From: Bdellovibrionales bacterium
GTDB taxonomy: Bacteria; Bdellovibrionota; Bdellovibrionia; Bdellovibrionales; UBA1609
NCBI GenBank assembly: GCA_028279085.1
Contig: JANQSX010000049.1
Coordinates: 1-5,827, forward strand
Direction: 5' to 3'
DNA length: 5,827 nt
Under the pieces are notes generated by a model. That model saw only the letters and a list, made by a program, of their open reading frames with translations. It was not told where the DNA came from and did no database searches. Both the position numbers and the translations under genes were made by a program. The first letter of the stretch is position 1. Every line of letters starts with the position of its first letter. Below, in pieces: positions 1 to 5,827 of the stretch.

Positions 1-2
1 AA

Positions 3-208
3 CCGGCATCAGAATCTGGTAACGATTTTTCTTTTATTAATCGTATAAGAGTCAAACCTCTTTCTGCGGGAAACTCCTGTATATGTAAATCTTATAACAA
101 CGAAAAAAAAAAAAGTTAAAACTTAGGTGTCCTAAAAAACTTCAGACAATAGGAAATTATAAAGCACCTCTGCACCCTCTATGGGCGCAGAGAGCCATCG
201 GTGCTGAT
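3..208 (+). other. Probable upstream coding part of the subtilase, split across two frames
   Basis: The frame beginning at base 3 is open from the left edge to a TAA at 117-119. It reads as a plausible 38-residue segment with a C-I-C pair and a lysine run. The frame of the downstream protease is open from 98, just after a TAA at 95-97, and has no ATG, GTG or TTG before 209. The two frames overlap exactly across the A12 run, and one extra A or two fewer would join them into one continuous protein. Joined, the sequence runs through RCPKKLQ and LWAQRAIGAD into the catalytic domain. An open stretch of 38 codons in AT-rich DNA is only modest evidence by itself. The continuation of S8-like sequence upstream of 209 is the stronger point. 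An alternative is that 1-97 is non-coding and the 5' end of the gene has been lost. Confidence 0.5.
103..114 (+). repeat. A12 homopolymer at the frame junction of the subtilase
   Basis: Twelve consecutive A residues follow CG at 101-102 and precede GTTAAA. It is the longest single-base run in the window. The open frame from the left edge enters the run and meets a stop at 117, while the protease frame leaves the run and continues to 1954. Runs of nine or more A are known sites of RNA polymerase slippage and of replication indels, so the tract could restore or vary the frame. A read or assembly error is also possible. Confidence 0.8.
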
Positions 209-1954
209 TTGTTAAAAGAAGAATTAGATAAAAAACCTAAAAAAGGATATTATCATTTTGTATCAGTAGTTGATACTTTTGATGGAAAATCCTCTCAACA
301 TGGTGAAAGAGTAAGAAGCTTAGTATTGTCAAGAAAAGATGAAGACAATGAATTATCAGTTTTACCTCCTATAAGTAATAATGAGGTAATGTCTGAAGTT
401 GAATCAACAAAACTCCGTCAATATGTAAACGAATGGTTTACTTTCGCTGAAGAGAAATGTAGTTCGGCTCCATCACCTTATGAGTGTAAGAAAAAAATTA
501 TACCTTCTGTTATCAATTTTTCAATGGTTATGTATGAGAGTGAAGTTGGTTTTCAAAGAGCTGCAATACTTGAAAAAGCACTCAATTCACCGGTTGGTTC
601 CGAGGAAAGAAAAAAGGCGATAGCAGCATTTCCAGAGTTTAAAAAACTTTTTGAAAGTGATTTAAATAATTTAGATGCAGAAGGTAAGGAACAGCTTTGG
701 AAAGTACAATACGCTATTGAAATTGAAAGGAAAGTTGCACATGAATCCGGTGATTATCACCAATTTAAAAAACTGACTGAAAACGGCAATGTTATTGTAA
801 TGAGTGCCGGTAACAGCAATACTGATAATCCTATTCAGCCGGTGGAGGTTAAAGCTGCAAAAGATTTGGGTGTTATTTTAGTGGGAGCTATAGGGCCGAG
901 AGGAGTTGGTGTTTCTCAGGAGCATCAAGCTATCCATATTACGGCGCCTGGTAAGAGAGTATCAACTGTAGATGAAGCAGGCAATATAAAGGACTTTAAT
1001 GGAACAAGTGCGGCCGCTCCTTTAGTATCAGGAACTTTGGGAGCTTTTATCTGGCAAACAGGATATTCCCCCACTGCGGAAGAAGCTAAAATTCTTTTAG
1101 AAAAAACAGCCATTCCACATGAACACTATAATGATAAACCCAGAAAGAATGGAGTGGGTATGCTTAATGCTTATAAAATAGGTATGGTAGCCAAGAAGTT
1201 AGCGGTGCTGTGCGGGGACAATTCATCCTGCTTTAAAAGGGCGATTCACACAGATGCCACTTATATTTCTAATGATTTTACCTCTGGAGATCTTCAGAAT
1301 TTAGAAAGAAACCTAGATCATGTTTTTCCTGCATGTCGTCTCACTGGATGTGAATCAGGTTCTCAGAAGGGAACTTCTTCCTGTAAAGATCAAAACGCTC
1401 TCTTGAACAAGTTAAGGAAAGTAGCTTTTTTAAAACCGAAAGAAAAGAAATGGTGGAGACATTTAGCTTGTATCTATCGGTATAATGGTTTTTCAGAGGA
1501 AAATATGGGAGCCTTAGCGACTTATAAAGCTATTGCTCTTTCAGAGAGGGCGGACAATATTAAAGCTGCTTACTATTGTCGGTCAGATGTAGATTGTGTG
1601 TTAATTCCTAATCATGTCGGATTTTTTCCAACGACTTTATTAGAGGCTGAAGGTTACTATAATAATAGTGAAGGGTGGAGATATTGTAATAAAAAATGTC
1701 GGTGTGGCAATGAAGAAGAGGTGATTTCAGGTTCAAAACGGATTCAGTATCAATCTATATGCAGAGGCTCTACATGTGTTTTGAAAGAGACAGAAGAAAA
1801 AATATTAGGAGGAGACTCAGATTCCGGACAACCATCAGAGGGGAATGAAAACTTTGGTAAGCCTGATAATTTCGGTAATCAACCTTCAACTCATCCTGAT
1901 AATCCGTTCATTGATTCTTCAGAAGATGAGAAGATAAAACAATCTATTCAATAG
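209..1954 (+). CDS. Subtilisin-family (S8) serine protease with cysteine-rich C-terminal tail; 5' end frame-shifted or incomplete
   Basis: Seen: numbering from TTG 209, the S8 catalytic set is complete: Asp22 in VVDTF, His31 in QHGERV, oxyanion Asn202 in SAGNS and Ser267 in NGTSAAAP. The catalytic domain runs to about residue 330. A tail to 581 holds 13 cysteines, including CRSDVDC (457-463) and CNKKCRC (493-499), then a Gly/Asn/Pro/Ser-rich, acidic end. The family cleaves peptide bonds, usually outside the cell; the cysteines suggest a disulfide-bonded exported protein. TTG 209 is a nominal start only. No good ribosome-binding site precedes it, and the frame stays open back to 98 through LWAQRAIGAD, which resembles the segment that leads S8 domains. 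The true N-terminus and signal peptide are probably beyond the left edge, in another frame, joined at the A12 run. Oddities are only 9 residues between Asp and His, and a helical insertion at about 110-190. The family is clear; whether it is functional is not. Confidence 0.85.
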   Translation: MLKEELDKKPKKGYYHFVSVVDTFDGKSSQHGERVRSLVLSRKDEDNELSVLPPISNNEVMSEVESTKLRQYVNEWFTFAEEKCSSAPSPYECKKKIIPSVINFSMVMYESEVGFQRAAILEKALNSPVGSEERKKAIAAFPEFKKLFESDLNNLDAEGKEQLWKVQYAIEIERKVAHESGDYHQFKKLTENGNVIVMSAGNSNTDNPIQPVEVKAAKDLGVILVGAIGPRGVGVSQEHQAIHITAPGKRVSTVDEAGNIKDFNGTSAAAPLVSGTLGAFIWQTGYSPTAEEAKILLEKTAIPHEHYNDKPRKNGVGMLNAYKIGMVAKKLAVLCGDNSSCFKRAIHTDATYISNDFTSGDLQNLERNLDHVFPACRLTGCESGSQKGTSSCKDQNALLNKLRKVAFLKPKEKKWWRHLACIYRYNGFSEENMGALATYKAIALSERADNIKAAYYCRSDVDCVLIPNHVGFFPTTLLEAEGYYNNSEGWRYCNKKCRCGNEEEVISGSKRIQYQSICRGSTCVLKETEEKILGGDSDSGQPSEGNENFGKPDNFGNQPSTHPDNPFIDSSEDEKIKQSIQ

Positions 1955-1969
1955 TTTGTTGTTTGATGC

Positions 1970-3424
1970 TTAACGTGCTTTAAGTTGAAAAATCATATTT
2001 ACATATTGGCGGGAATAAGGACGATACCTTAGAACATTTAAGGTATTGGTCATGTTTCTGGAAAGCCGCCTTTGTACTTCCCTAGCTGATTGGACCTGCC
2101 AGCCGTTAACCTTTAAAATGATGTCTTTTTTTCTAAATCCTGCAAAAGCGGCTGGTGAACCAGGTTTGATATTTGTCACTATAGGGTGATTGCGATTAAG
2201 AGGGGGCAACCCCATTGATTTCATAACTTCTTTTGTGCCTGTAATGACTGTAAAACCCAGATCGAAAGGGGCTTTTTTTCTGTTTTCGTATGATGGAGAG
2301 TCTTTTGTGTTTTGAGCGGATAACTCTTTTCTTTCAGCAACGGTAATATCCAATTTCACTTTTTTTTCCGCTCTTATCAGTTCCATTTTCACTGTTTCGT
2401 TCACGGGAGTGGAAGCCACCGCTTTAAACAAATCACTATAGTTTTTGATTTTTTTATTGTTAAAGGAAATAATAATATCCTTCTTTTTTACACCTGCTTT
2501 ATCTGCCGGTGTATTCGGTATTACTTCCAAAATAAGTGCTCCTTTTTGCTTTCTTCTTTGGTTGTATTCAGCCATCTGGACACCGATAAATCCTCTCCTG
2601 ACCCGTCCGTGGTTTTCCAGGTCTTTTAGGACAACTTTGACGTTATCAATAGGGATGGCAAAACTAATGCCTTGTGTACGCATAGCTGTGTTAATACCAA
2701 TAACTTTTCCACTGGTATTTACTAAGGGACCACCGGAGTTACCCGGGTTAATAATGGCATCTGTTTGTAAAAAGGGAAATAAATTCAATTCGTTAATCTC
2801 TCTGTTAATTGCTGATATAATACCTTTTGTCATAGTATGTCCGTGTCCATACGGGTTACCAAAAGCTGCGACCCATTCCCCCACTTGTAATTGATTACTA
2901 TCGCCCAAGCGGGCTGTAGGCAAAGGCTTATCTATATCAATTTTAATAAGAGCAATATCCGTATAAATATCTTTTCCTATTACTTTTGCCGTGTAAAATT
3001 TTTGACTGTTTTGCAATTGAACCTGAATAGTGTCGGCTTTATTGACAACATGAGTATTAGTTAGAATTAAACCATTAGAACGAATAATAAAACCGGTACC
3101 CAAAGAGTGAAGAGGTTTAGCTTGTGGAGGACGTTGGTGGGGTGTAAAGAAAAAATCAAAAATGGGATCATTAAAGAAAGGATAGGGCATATCATTAACT
3201 TGAGTGGTGGAGATATTCACTACCGTCGGGTTAATAATTTTAGCCATCTTTATAAAAATATCTGCCGGTAGAGGCTCTCCGGGTCTTAATTGTTCAATGA
3301 CAGGGGTTGCACCAAGATTTTTCTGGTTTAACAAGATATTAATACTAAATAAGAAAACCATTCCAACAGATAAAAAGAAGATTACGGATTTACACAACTC
3401 TAAGGTACATCTTTTCTTTTTCAA
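1970..3424 (-). CDS. HtrA/Do-type (DegP/DegQ-like) serine protease with two PDZ domains
   Basis: This is an envelope quality-control protease that degrades or chaperones misfolded exported proteins. Seen, numbered from the chosen TTG start (484 aa): a basic N-terminus (KKKR) and one hydrophobic segment at about 14-32, consistent with an uncleaved anchor or signal peptide. A trypsin-like domain follows at about 53-268 with His125 in LTNTHVV, Asp156 in TDIALIK and Ser230 in NPGNSGGP. PDZ1 lies at about 279-363 and PDZ2 at about 388-480, the latter more divergent but with GSPAAFAG and KKDIILKVNG. The length suits two-PDZ family members. The TTG at 3424 was chosen because AAGGAG lies 7 bases upstream. 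An in-frame ATG at 3475 would add 17 residues ahead of the basic stretch and has no clear ribosome-binding site. It is downstream of the DUF1844 gene, with an 84-base gap, and probably shares its transcript. Whether it is a DegP, DegQ or DegS equivalent cannot be told. Confidence 0.93.
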   Translation of the reverse strand: MKKKRCTLELCKSVIFFLSVGMVFLFSINILLNQKNLGATPVIEQLRPGEPLPADIFIKMAKIINPTVVNISTTQVNDMPYPFFNDPIFDFFFTPHQRPPQAKPLHSLGTGFIIRSNGLILTNTHVVNKADTIQVQLQNSQKFYTAKVIGKDIYTDIALIKIDIDKPLPTARLGDSNQLQVGEWVAAFGNPYGHGHTMTKGIISAINREINELNLFPFLQTDAIINPGNSGGPLVNTSGKVIGINTAMRTQGISFAIPIDNVKVVLKDLENHGRVRRGFIGVQMAEYNQRRKQKGALILEVIPNTPADKAGVKKKDIIISFNNKKIKNYSDLFKAVASTPVNETVKMELIRAEKKVKLDITVAERKELSAQNTKDSPSYENRKKAPFDLGFTVITGTKEVMKSMGLPPLNRNHPIVTNIKPGSPAAFAGFRKKDIILKVNGWQVQSAREVQRRLSRNMTNTLNVLRYRPYSRQYVNMIFQLKAR

Positions 3425-3431
3425 TGTGTTT

Positions 3432-3437
3432 CTCCTT
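3432..3437 (-). promoter_or_regulatory. Ribosome-binding site that fixes the htrA start at TTG 3424
   Basis: On the minus strand the sequence reads AAGGAG, 7 bases (AAACACA), TTG. This is a near-ideal Shine-Dalgarno and spacing. It lies inside the 17-codon extension that would result from the upstream ATG at 3475, so it argues for the shorter protein. Confidence 0.75.
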
Positions 3438-3508
3438 ATAATTAAGTTTCCCGTTCCTTGGAAGTTTGATTTCATTAAAAAGTGCAGTGAGCTTTTTTAC
3501 GACTCTTA

Positions 3509-3784
3509 TTACTCAACTTGTTCAGCAAAGGTGATTTGTATATCCCGTATGCAGTTATCCATAAGTTCTTTTTCTTCTGCAGTTAAATTACCTTTTGTTT
3601 TTTCTCTGAGCAATAGGAGTAGTTCAATATTAAATTCCGCTAGGGCTTTGTTTTTTTTCTCTTTCATTTCCGGAATCAGTCCCATTGCCGCTAAAGCGGA
3701 GTGAGCGATAGAATGAATTAAAGTGGCAAATACCGGTGGATCCATCTTTGCCGAGTTATTTGAATTTTCTTTGTCCTGACTCAT
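3509..3784 (-). CDS. DUF1844 family protein, 91 aa
   Basis: This is a small, soluble, probably cytoplasmic protein of unknown function. It matches my recollection of DUF1844: a polar N-terminal stretch, a short helix block with Phe19 and a small-residue run ending in MGLIPE (34-39), then a second helical region with the signature EKTKGNLT at 61-68 followed by AEEKELMD. No signal peptide or membrane segment is visible, and its size is usual for the family. The start ATG has AGGA 6 bases upstream (3791-3794). It is first in a leftward pair with the HtrA-like protease. In other genomes DUF1844 genes are short and poorly characterised, so the neighbourhood gives only a hint of an envelope or stress link. 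An A8 run on the coding strand near codons 42-45 stays in frame. The family call is made from motif memory, not a profile search. Confidence 0.85.
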   Translation of the reverse strand: MSQDKENSNNSAKMDPPVFATLIHSIAHSALAAMGLIPEMKEKKNKALAEFNIELLLLLREKTKGNLTAEEKELMDNCIRDIQITFAEQVE

Positions 3785-3842
3785 TTTTATTCCTAAGTTT
3801 TTTGCTTGCTTTTTATACTTATAAGTGAAAATATTACACCAT

Positions 3843-3873
3843 TATCCTACTGGGAAATGTATAGGCTAGGATA
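3843..3873. repeat. 7-bp inverted repeat overlapping the candidate leftward promoter
   Basis: TATCCTA at 3843-3849 is the exact reverse complement of TAGGATA at 3867-3873, with 17 bases between. The right arm overlaps the proposed -10 element at 3870-3875. Arms about two helical turns apart are a common layout for a dimeric repressor site, but a 7-bp repeat can arise by chance in a region this AT-rich. Confidence 0.35.
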
Positions 3874-3899
3874 TAGAAAATTATAAGGCAAATAGTCAA
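3870..3899 (-). promoter_or_regulatory. Candidate sigma70-type promoter for DUF1844-htrA
   Basis: The minus strand carries TTGACT (3899-3894), an 18-base spacer and TATATC (3875-3870). The leader before the DUF1844 ATG would be about 80 bases. The -35 is good but the -10 is imperfect. In such AT-rich DNA other -10-like hexamers exist nearby, including TATAAT within the spacer, so this is a candidate only. Confidence 0.4.
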
Positions 3900-3932
3900 G
3901 AAATTGTTTTCAAAACGGATAAAAATATTGGT

Positions 3933-3978
3933 TTTTACAGTTGTTTTTTTGTGAAATTTTTATAAAAAAACTGTAAAA
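3933..3978. repeat. Long AT-rich inverted repeat upstream of the moxR-like gene
   Basis: TTTTACAGTT at 3933-3942 pairs perfectly with AACTGTAAAA at 3969-3978. Past a single bulged G (3943), TTTTT (3944-3948) pairs with AAAAA (3964-3968). The total is 15 pairs around a 15-base loop, and it ends 44 bases before the start codon. It could be a protein-binding site in the divergent promoter region or a hairpin in the leader of the MoxR-DUF58 transcript. It does not look like an intrinsic terminator: the stem is AT-rich, no U-run follows, and no gene ends there on either strand. Confidence 0.55.
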
Positions 3979-4022
3979 CAGAGTTAAGTGTGTATTTATA
4001 AATTTCAAAAGAGAAGGGAACT

Positions 4023-4997
4023 ATGACTGAGTATAATTCTGAAAAAGAGCAAGCGGATAGGCTGAAAGAGGCTATTGCGGAAGTAAGAAAAGTGATTGTC
4101 GGTCAGCAGGAAATGATAGACAGCATTTTTATTGGTTTGTTGACAGGTGGGCATATTCTTATTGAGGGGGTTCCCGGTCTGGCTAAAACATTAGCTATTT
4201 CTTCTGTGGCACAAGTGACTTCTATGGATTTTAAAAGAGTACAGTTTACTCCTGATTTATTACCCACAGATATTATTGGTACAATGATTTTTAATTCTTT
4301 AAGCCAGGCTTTTTCCATTAAAAAAGGACCTGTTTTTACTAATATTTTATTAGCGGATGAAATTAATCGTGCACCTGCTAAAGTGCAAAGTGCTTTATTG
4401 GAAGCTATGGCGGAGAAACAGGTCACTATCGGGGATAATAGTTTTGCTCTGGAGGATCCTTTTTTGGTTTTAGCCACTCAAAATCCTATTGAACAGGAAG
4501 GAACTTATAATCTACCTGAAGCTCAATTGGATCGTTTTATGTTTAAGGTGAAAGTGAGTTACTCTACGCGTAGTCAGGAAATGGAAATTTTAAACCGAAT
4601 GTCTTCATTAAATATACCTAGTATTCAACCTACTTTATCAGCTGTAGATATTTTAGCTTTTCGACAAAAGGTGAACGAAGTGTATCTGGATGATAAATTA
4701 AAAAACTATATTATTGATTTGGTAATGGCTACTCGTAATCCCAAGGACTATGGCTTGATGGATCTGGTTCCTTTTATTGCTTTTGGTGCTTCTCCAAGAG
4801 CAACAGTAAACTTTCCTAAAGCAGCTAGAGCACATGCCTTTTTCAAACAGCGAAATTATGTAGCGGTAGATGATGTAAAAGCCGTAGCTTATCCTATTTT
4901 AAGGCATCGTCTCATTTTATCTTATGAAGCTCAGGCAGAAGATATGGATGCCGATCAAGTGATTGATCAAATTATTAAAAGAGTGAGGGTCTCTTGA
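4023..4997 (+). CDS. MoxR-family AAA+ ATPase
   Basis: This is a cytoplasmic AAA+ ATPase of 324 residues, the usual MoxR length. MoxR proteins are thought to act as ATP-driven chaperones that mature or activate partner complexes, often with vWA-domain proteins encoded next to them. Seen: Walker A GVPGLAKT at 49-56 (Lys55, Thr56), Walker B LLADEIN at 109-115 (Asp112, Glu113), a sensor-1 ATQNP at 151-155, an arginine-finger-like LDRF at 169-172, and a sensor-2 GASPRA at 255-260. All nucleotide-handling residues are present, so it should be active. The ATG is preceded by GAGAAGGGA (4011-4019), 3 bases away, which is a strong though close ribosome-binding site. It is the first gene of a rightward operon. 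Its TGA overlaps the TTG start of the DUF58 gene, implying translational coupling. The pair often continues with vWA membrane proteins (Bat-type genes), which would be beyond the right edge. Confidence 0.95.
   Translation: MTEYNSEKEQADRLKEAIAEVRKVIVGQQEMIDSIFIGLLTGGHILIEGVPGLAKTLAISSVAQVTSMDFKRVQFTPDLLPTDIIGTMIFNSLSQAFSIKKGPVFTNILLADEINRAPAKVQSALLEAMAEKQVTIGDNSFALEDPFLVLATQNPIEQEGTYNLPEAQLDRFMFKVKVSYSTRSQEMEILNRMSSLNIPSIQPTLSAVDILAFRQKVNEVYLDDKLKNYIIDLVMATRNPKDYGLMDLVPFIAFGASPRATVNFPKAARAHAFFKQRNYVAVDDVKAVAYPILRHRLILSYEAQAEDMDADQVIDQIIKRVRVS
4985..4989 (+). promoter_or_regulatory. Ribosome-binding site for the overlapping DUF58 gene
   Basis: GAGGG inside the last codons of the MoxR gene lies 4 bases before TTG 4994. 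The TTG overlaps the MoxR stop as TTGA (4994-4997). This supports the TTG as the start; the next in-frame ATG comes at codon 39, inside conserved sequence. Confidence 0.6.
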
Positions 4998-5827
4998 GTG
5001 CTCCTTCCGCTGTTTTAAAAAAAGTTAAATTGATTGAATTAAAACTGCGTCAGCGGGTAAGAGACCTTTTTGCCGGAGGTTATCGTTCTGCTTTTAAAGG
5101 GCAGGGGATGATCTTTTCTGATTATCGTAAATATGTTCCAGGAGATGATATTCGTGCTATTAGCTGGCCTCTGACAGCTAAAATCGGCGATCCTTATGTA
5201 AAAATATTTGAAGAGGAAAAAGGAGCTACTTTTATGATAGTGATGGATGTGAGTGGTTCTTTTGATTTTGGGACAAGTGCTTTTAAAGGAGAGGCCGCTT
5301 GTGAATTAGCTTCCCTTATTGCTTTAAGTGCCGGCAGAAATCAGGATGCTGTAGGCCTCTTACTTTTTTCTGATCATGTGGAACATTACGTATCTCCCGC
5401 TCGAGGCTCTAAACACATTTTAAGAATTGTTCGGGATCTTTATTCTTTTGAAAGGAAATCATTACAGACAGATATTTTACCGGCACTGGATTTTTTAAAT
5501 AGTGTATTAAAAAAGAAATGCCATGTTTTTTTATTTAGTGATTTTTTTACTCCTTTTAGTTTTACAAAACAGCTCAAGATTACAGGTCAACGTCATGATG
5601 TTGTAGCCGGTATTTTATGTGATCCTTTTGAAACTGAATTTCCGGCTTTAGGTTTGATAGAGATGGAGGATACGGAAACAGGAGAAAGGCAAATAGTTAA
5701 TACTTCCTCTCCTTATTTTGCGAAGGCTTATAAGCAACACATGTTCAATGAAAAACAAAAAGTAAAAACAGCTTTAAATCGATCGGGAGTCGATCATTTT
5801 TTTGTTCACACCGATCAGGATATATTT
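4994..5827 (+). CDS. DUF58 domain protein, vWA-like partner of MoxR; 3' end cut by the window
   Basis: The frame is open for 278 codons from TTG 4994 to the window edge with no stop. Seen: the DUF58 signature region, with KGQGMIFSDYRKY at 35-47, then GDDIR (50-54) and ISW (56-58), leading to a vWA-type strand. That strand has a MIDAS-like DVSGS at 85-89 (Asp85, Ser87, Ser89) and then FDFG. A later strand, VFLFSDF, fits the rest of the fold. No membrane segment is seen, so this is the short cytoplasmic form, usually about 290-300 residues. The closing GVDHFFVHTDQD resembles the extreme C-terminal region of the family, so only some 10-25 residues are probably missing. DUF58 proteins are of uncertain function; they are thought to work with the adjacent MoxR ATPase, possibly binding a metal ion through the MIDAS residues. 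The start overlaps the MoxR stop by 4 bases, so the two are probably made together. Confidence 0.92.
   Translation, partial: MSAPSAVLKKVKLIELKLRQRVRDLFAGGYRSAFKGQGMIFSDYRKYVPGDDIRAISWPLTAKIGDPYVKIFEEEKGATFMIVMDVSGSFDFGTSAFKGEAACELASLIALSAGRNQDAVGLLLFSDHVEHYVSPARGSKHILRIVRDLYSFERKSLQTDILPALDFLNSVLKKKCHVFLFSDFFTPFSFTKQLKITGQRHDVVAGILCDPFETEFPALGLIEMEDTETGERQIVNTSSPYFAKAYKQHMFNEKQKVKTALNRSGVDHFFVHTDQDIF

Noticed and set aside
925..1113. Minus-strand open frame, 62 aa
   Set aside because: It is antisense within the S8 catalytic core, where the plus-strand frame carries the conserved Ser motif; no protein-like features.
1969..1984. CTTAA-CGTGCT-TTAAG as a bidirectional terminator between the convergent genes
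   Set aside because: The stem is only 5 AT-rich pairs and lies partly inside the htrA coding end, with no T-run after it on either strand.
2445..2894. Plus-strand open frame, 149 aa
   Set aside because: It lies opposite the HtrA protease and PDZ1 domains, which are clearly the coding strand; its hydrophobic look is a by-product of the antisense.
3477..3500. Weak hairpin (AAAAAG/CTTTTT arms) between DUF1844 and htrA as a terminator or attenuator
   Set aside because: The stem is six nearly all A-T pairs; such repeats are expected by chance in this base composition.
3204..3704. Plus-strand open frame, 166 aa
   Set aside because: It spans the antisense of the htrA 5' end, the gap and most of DUF1844, both recognised on the minus strand.
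3906..3916. GTTTTcAAAAC palindrome
   Set aside because: It is an 11-base low-complexity palindrome with no supporting context beyond being intergenic.
4103..4477. Minus-strand open frame, 124 aa
   Set aside because: It is antisense to the Walker A and Walker B region of the MoxR ATPase.

Overview
The window is AT-rich bacterial DNA with dense genes on both strands. It holds one degenerate or frame-shifted secreted subtilase, a leftward pair (a DUF1844 protein followed by an HtrA/Do-type protease), and the first two genes of a rightward MoxR-DUF58 operon. An envelope-anchored HtrA with two PDZ domains fits a Gram-negative cell plan. DUF1844 proteins are, from memory, most familiar in Deltaproteobacteria-like and Acidobacteria-like lineages. 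The cysteine motif at the subtilase C-terminus is also reminiscent of secreted deltaproteobacterial or Bdellovibrio-like proteins. This taxonomic placement is a weak inference; nothing here fixes the phylum. No tRNA, rRNA, CRISPR array, insertion sequence or attachment site was seen.

Layout. Bases 1-1954 (+) are a subtilisin-family (S8) protease that enters from the left edge. Its coding appears split between two frames at a run of twelve A residues (103-114). Downstream of the run, one frame stays open to 1954 and carries the complete Asp/His/Asn/Ser catalytic set plus a cysteine-rich tail. It converges, with only 15 bases between stop codons, on an HtrA-like protease (1970-3424, -). HtrA is preceded on the same strand by a 91-residue DUF1844 protein (3509-3784, -), probably in one operon. 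A 238-base divergent intergenic region (3785-4022) follows. It has a candidate leftward promoter, a 7-bp inverted repeat overlapping that promoter, and a long AT-rich inverted repeat near the rightward gene. Bases 4023-4997 (+) encode a complete MoxR AAA+ ATPase. Its stop overlaps the TTG start of a DUF58 protein (4994 to the right edge), which is nearly complete.

How the genes may work together. MoxR ATPases and DUF58 proteins commonly sit side by side and are thought to act as a chaperone-like AAA+ pair with a vWA-type partner; the overlap here implies coupled translation. HtrA would degrade or refold damaged envelope proteins, and the subtilase, if intact, would be a separate secreted protease. 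I see no clear evidence of an undescribed system. The strongest lead is the A12 tract that joins two reading frames of the subtilase. It could be a plain inactivating frameshift, a sequencing error, or a gene expressed through polymerase slippage.
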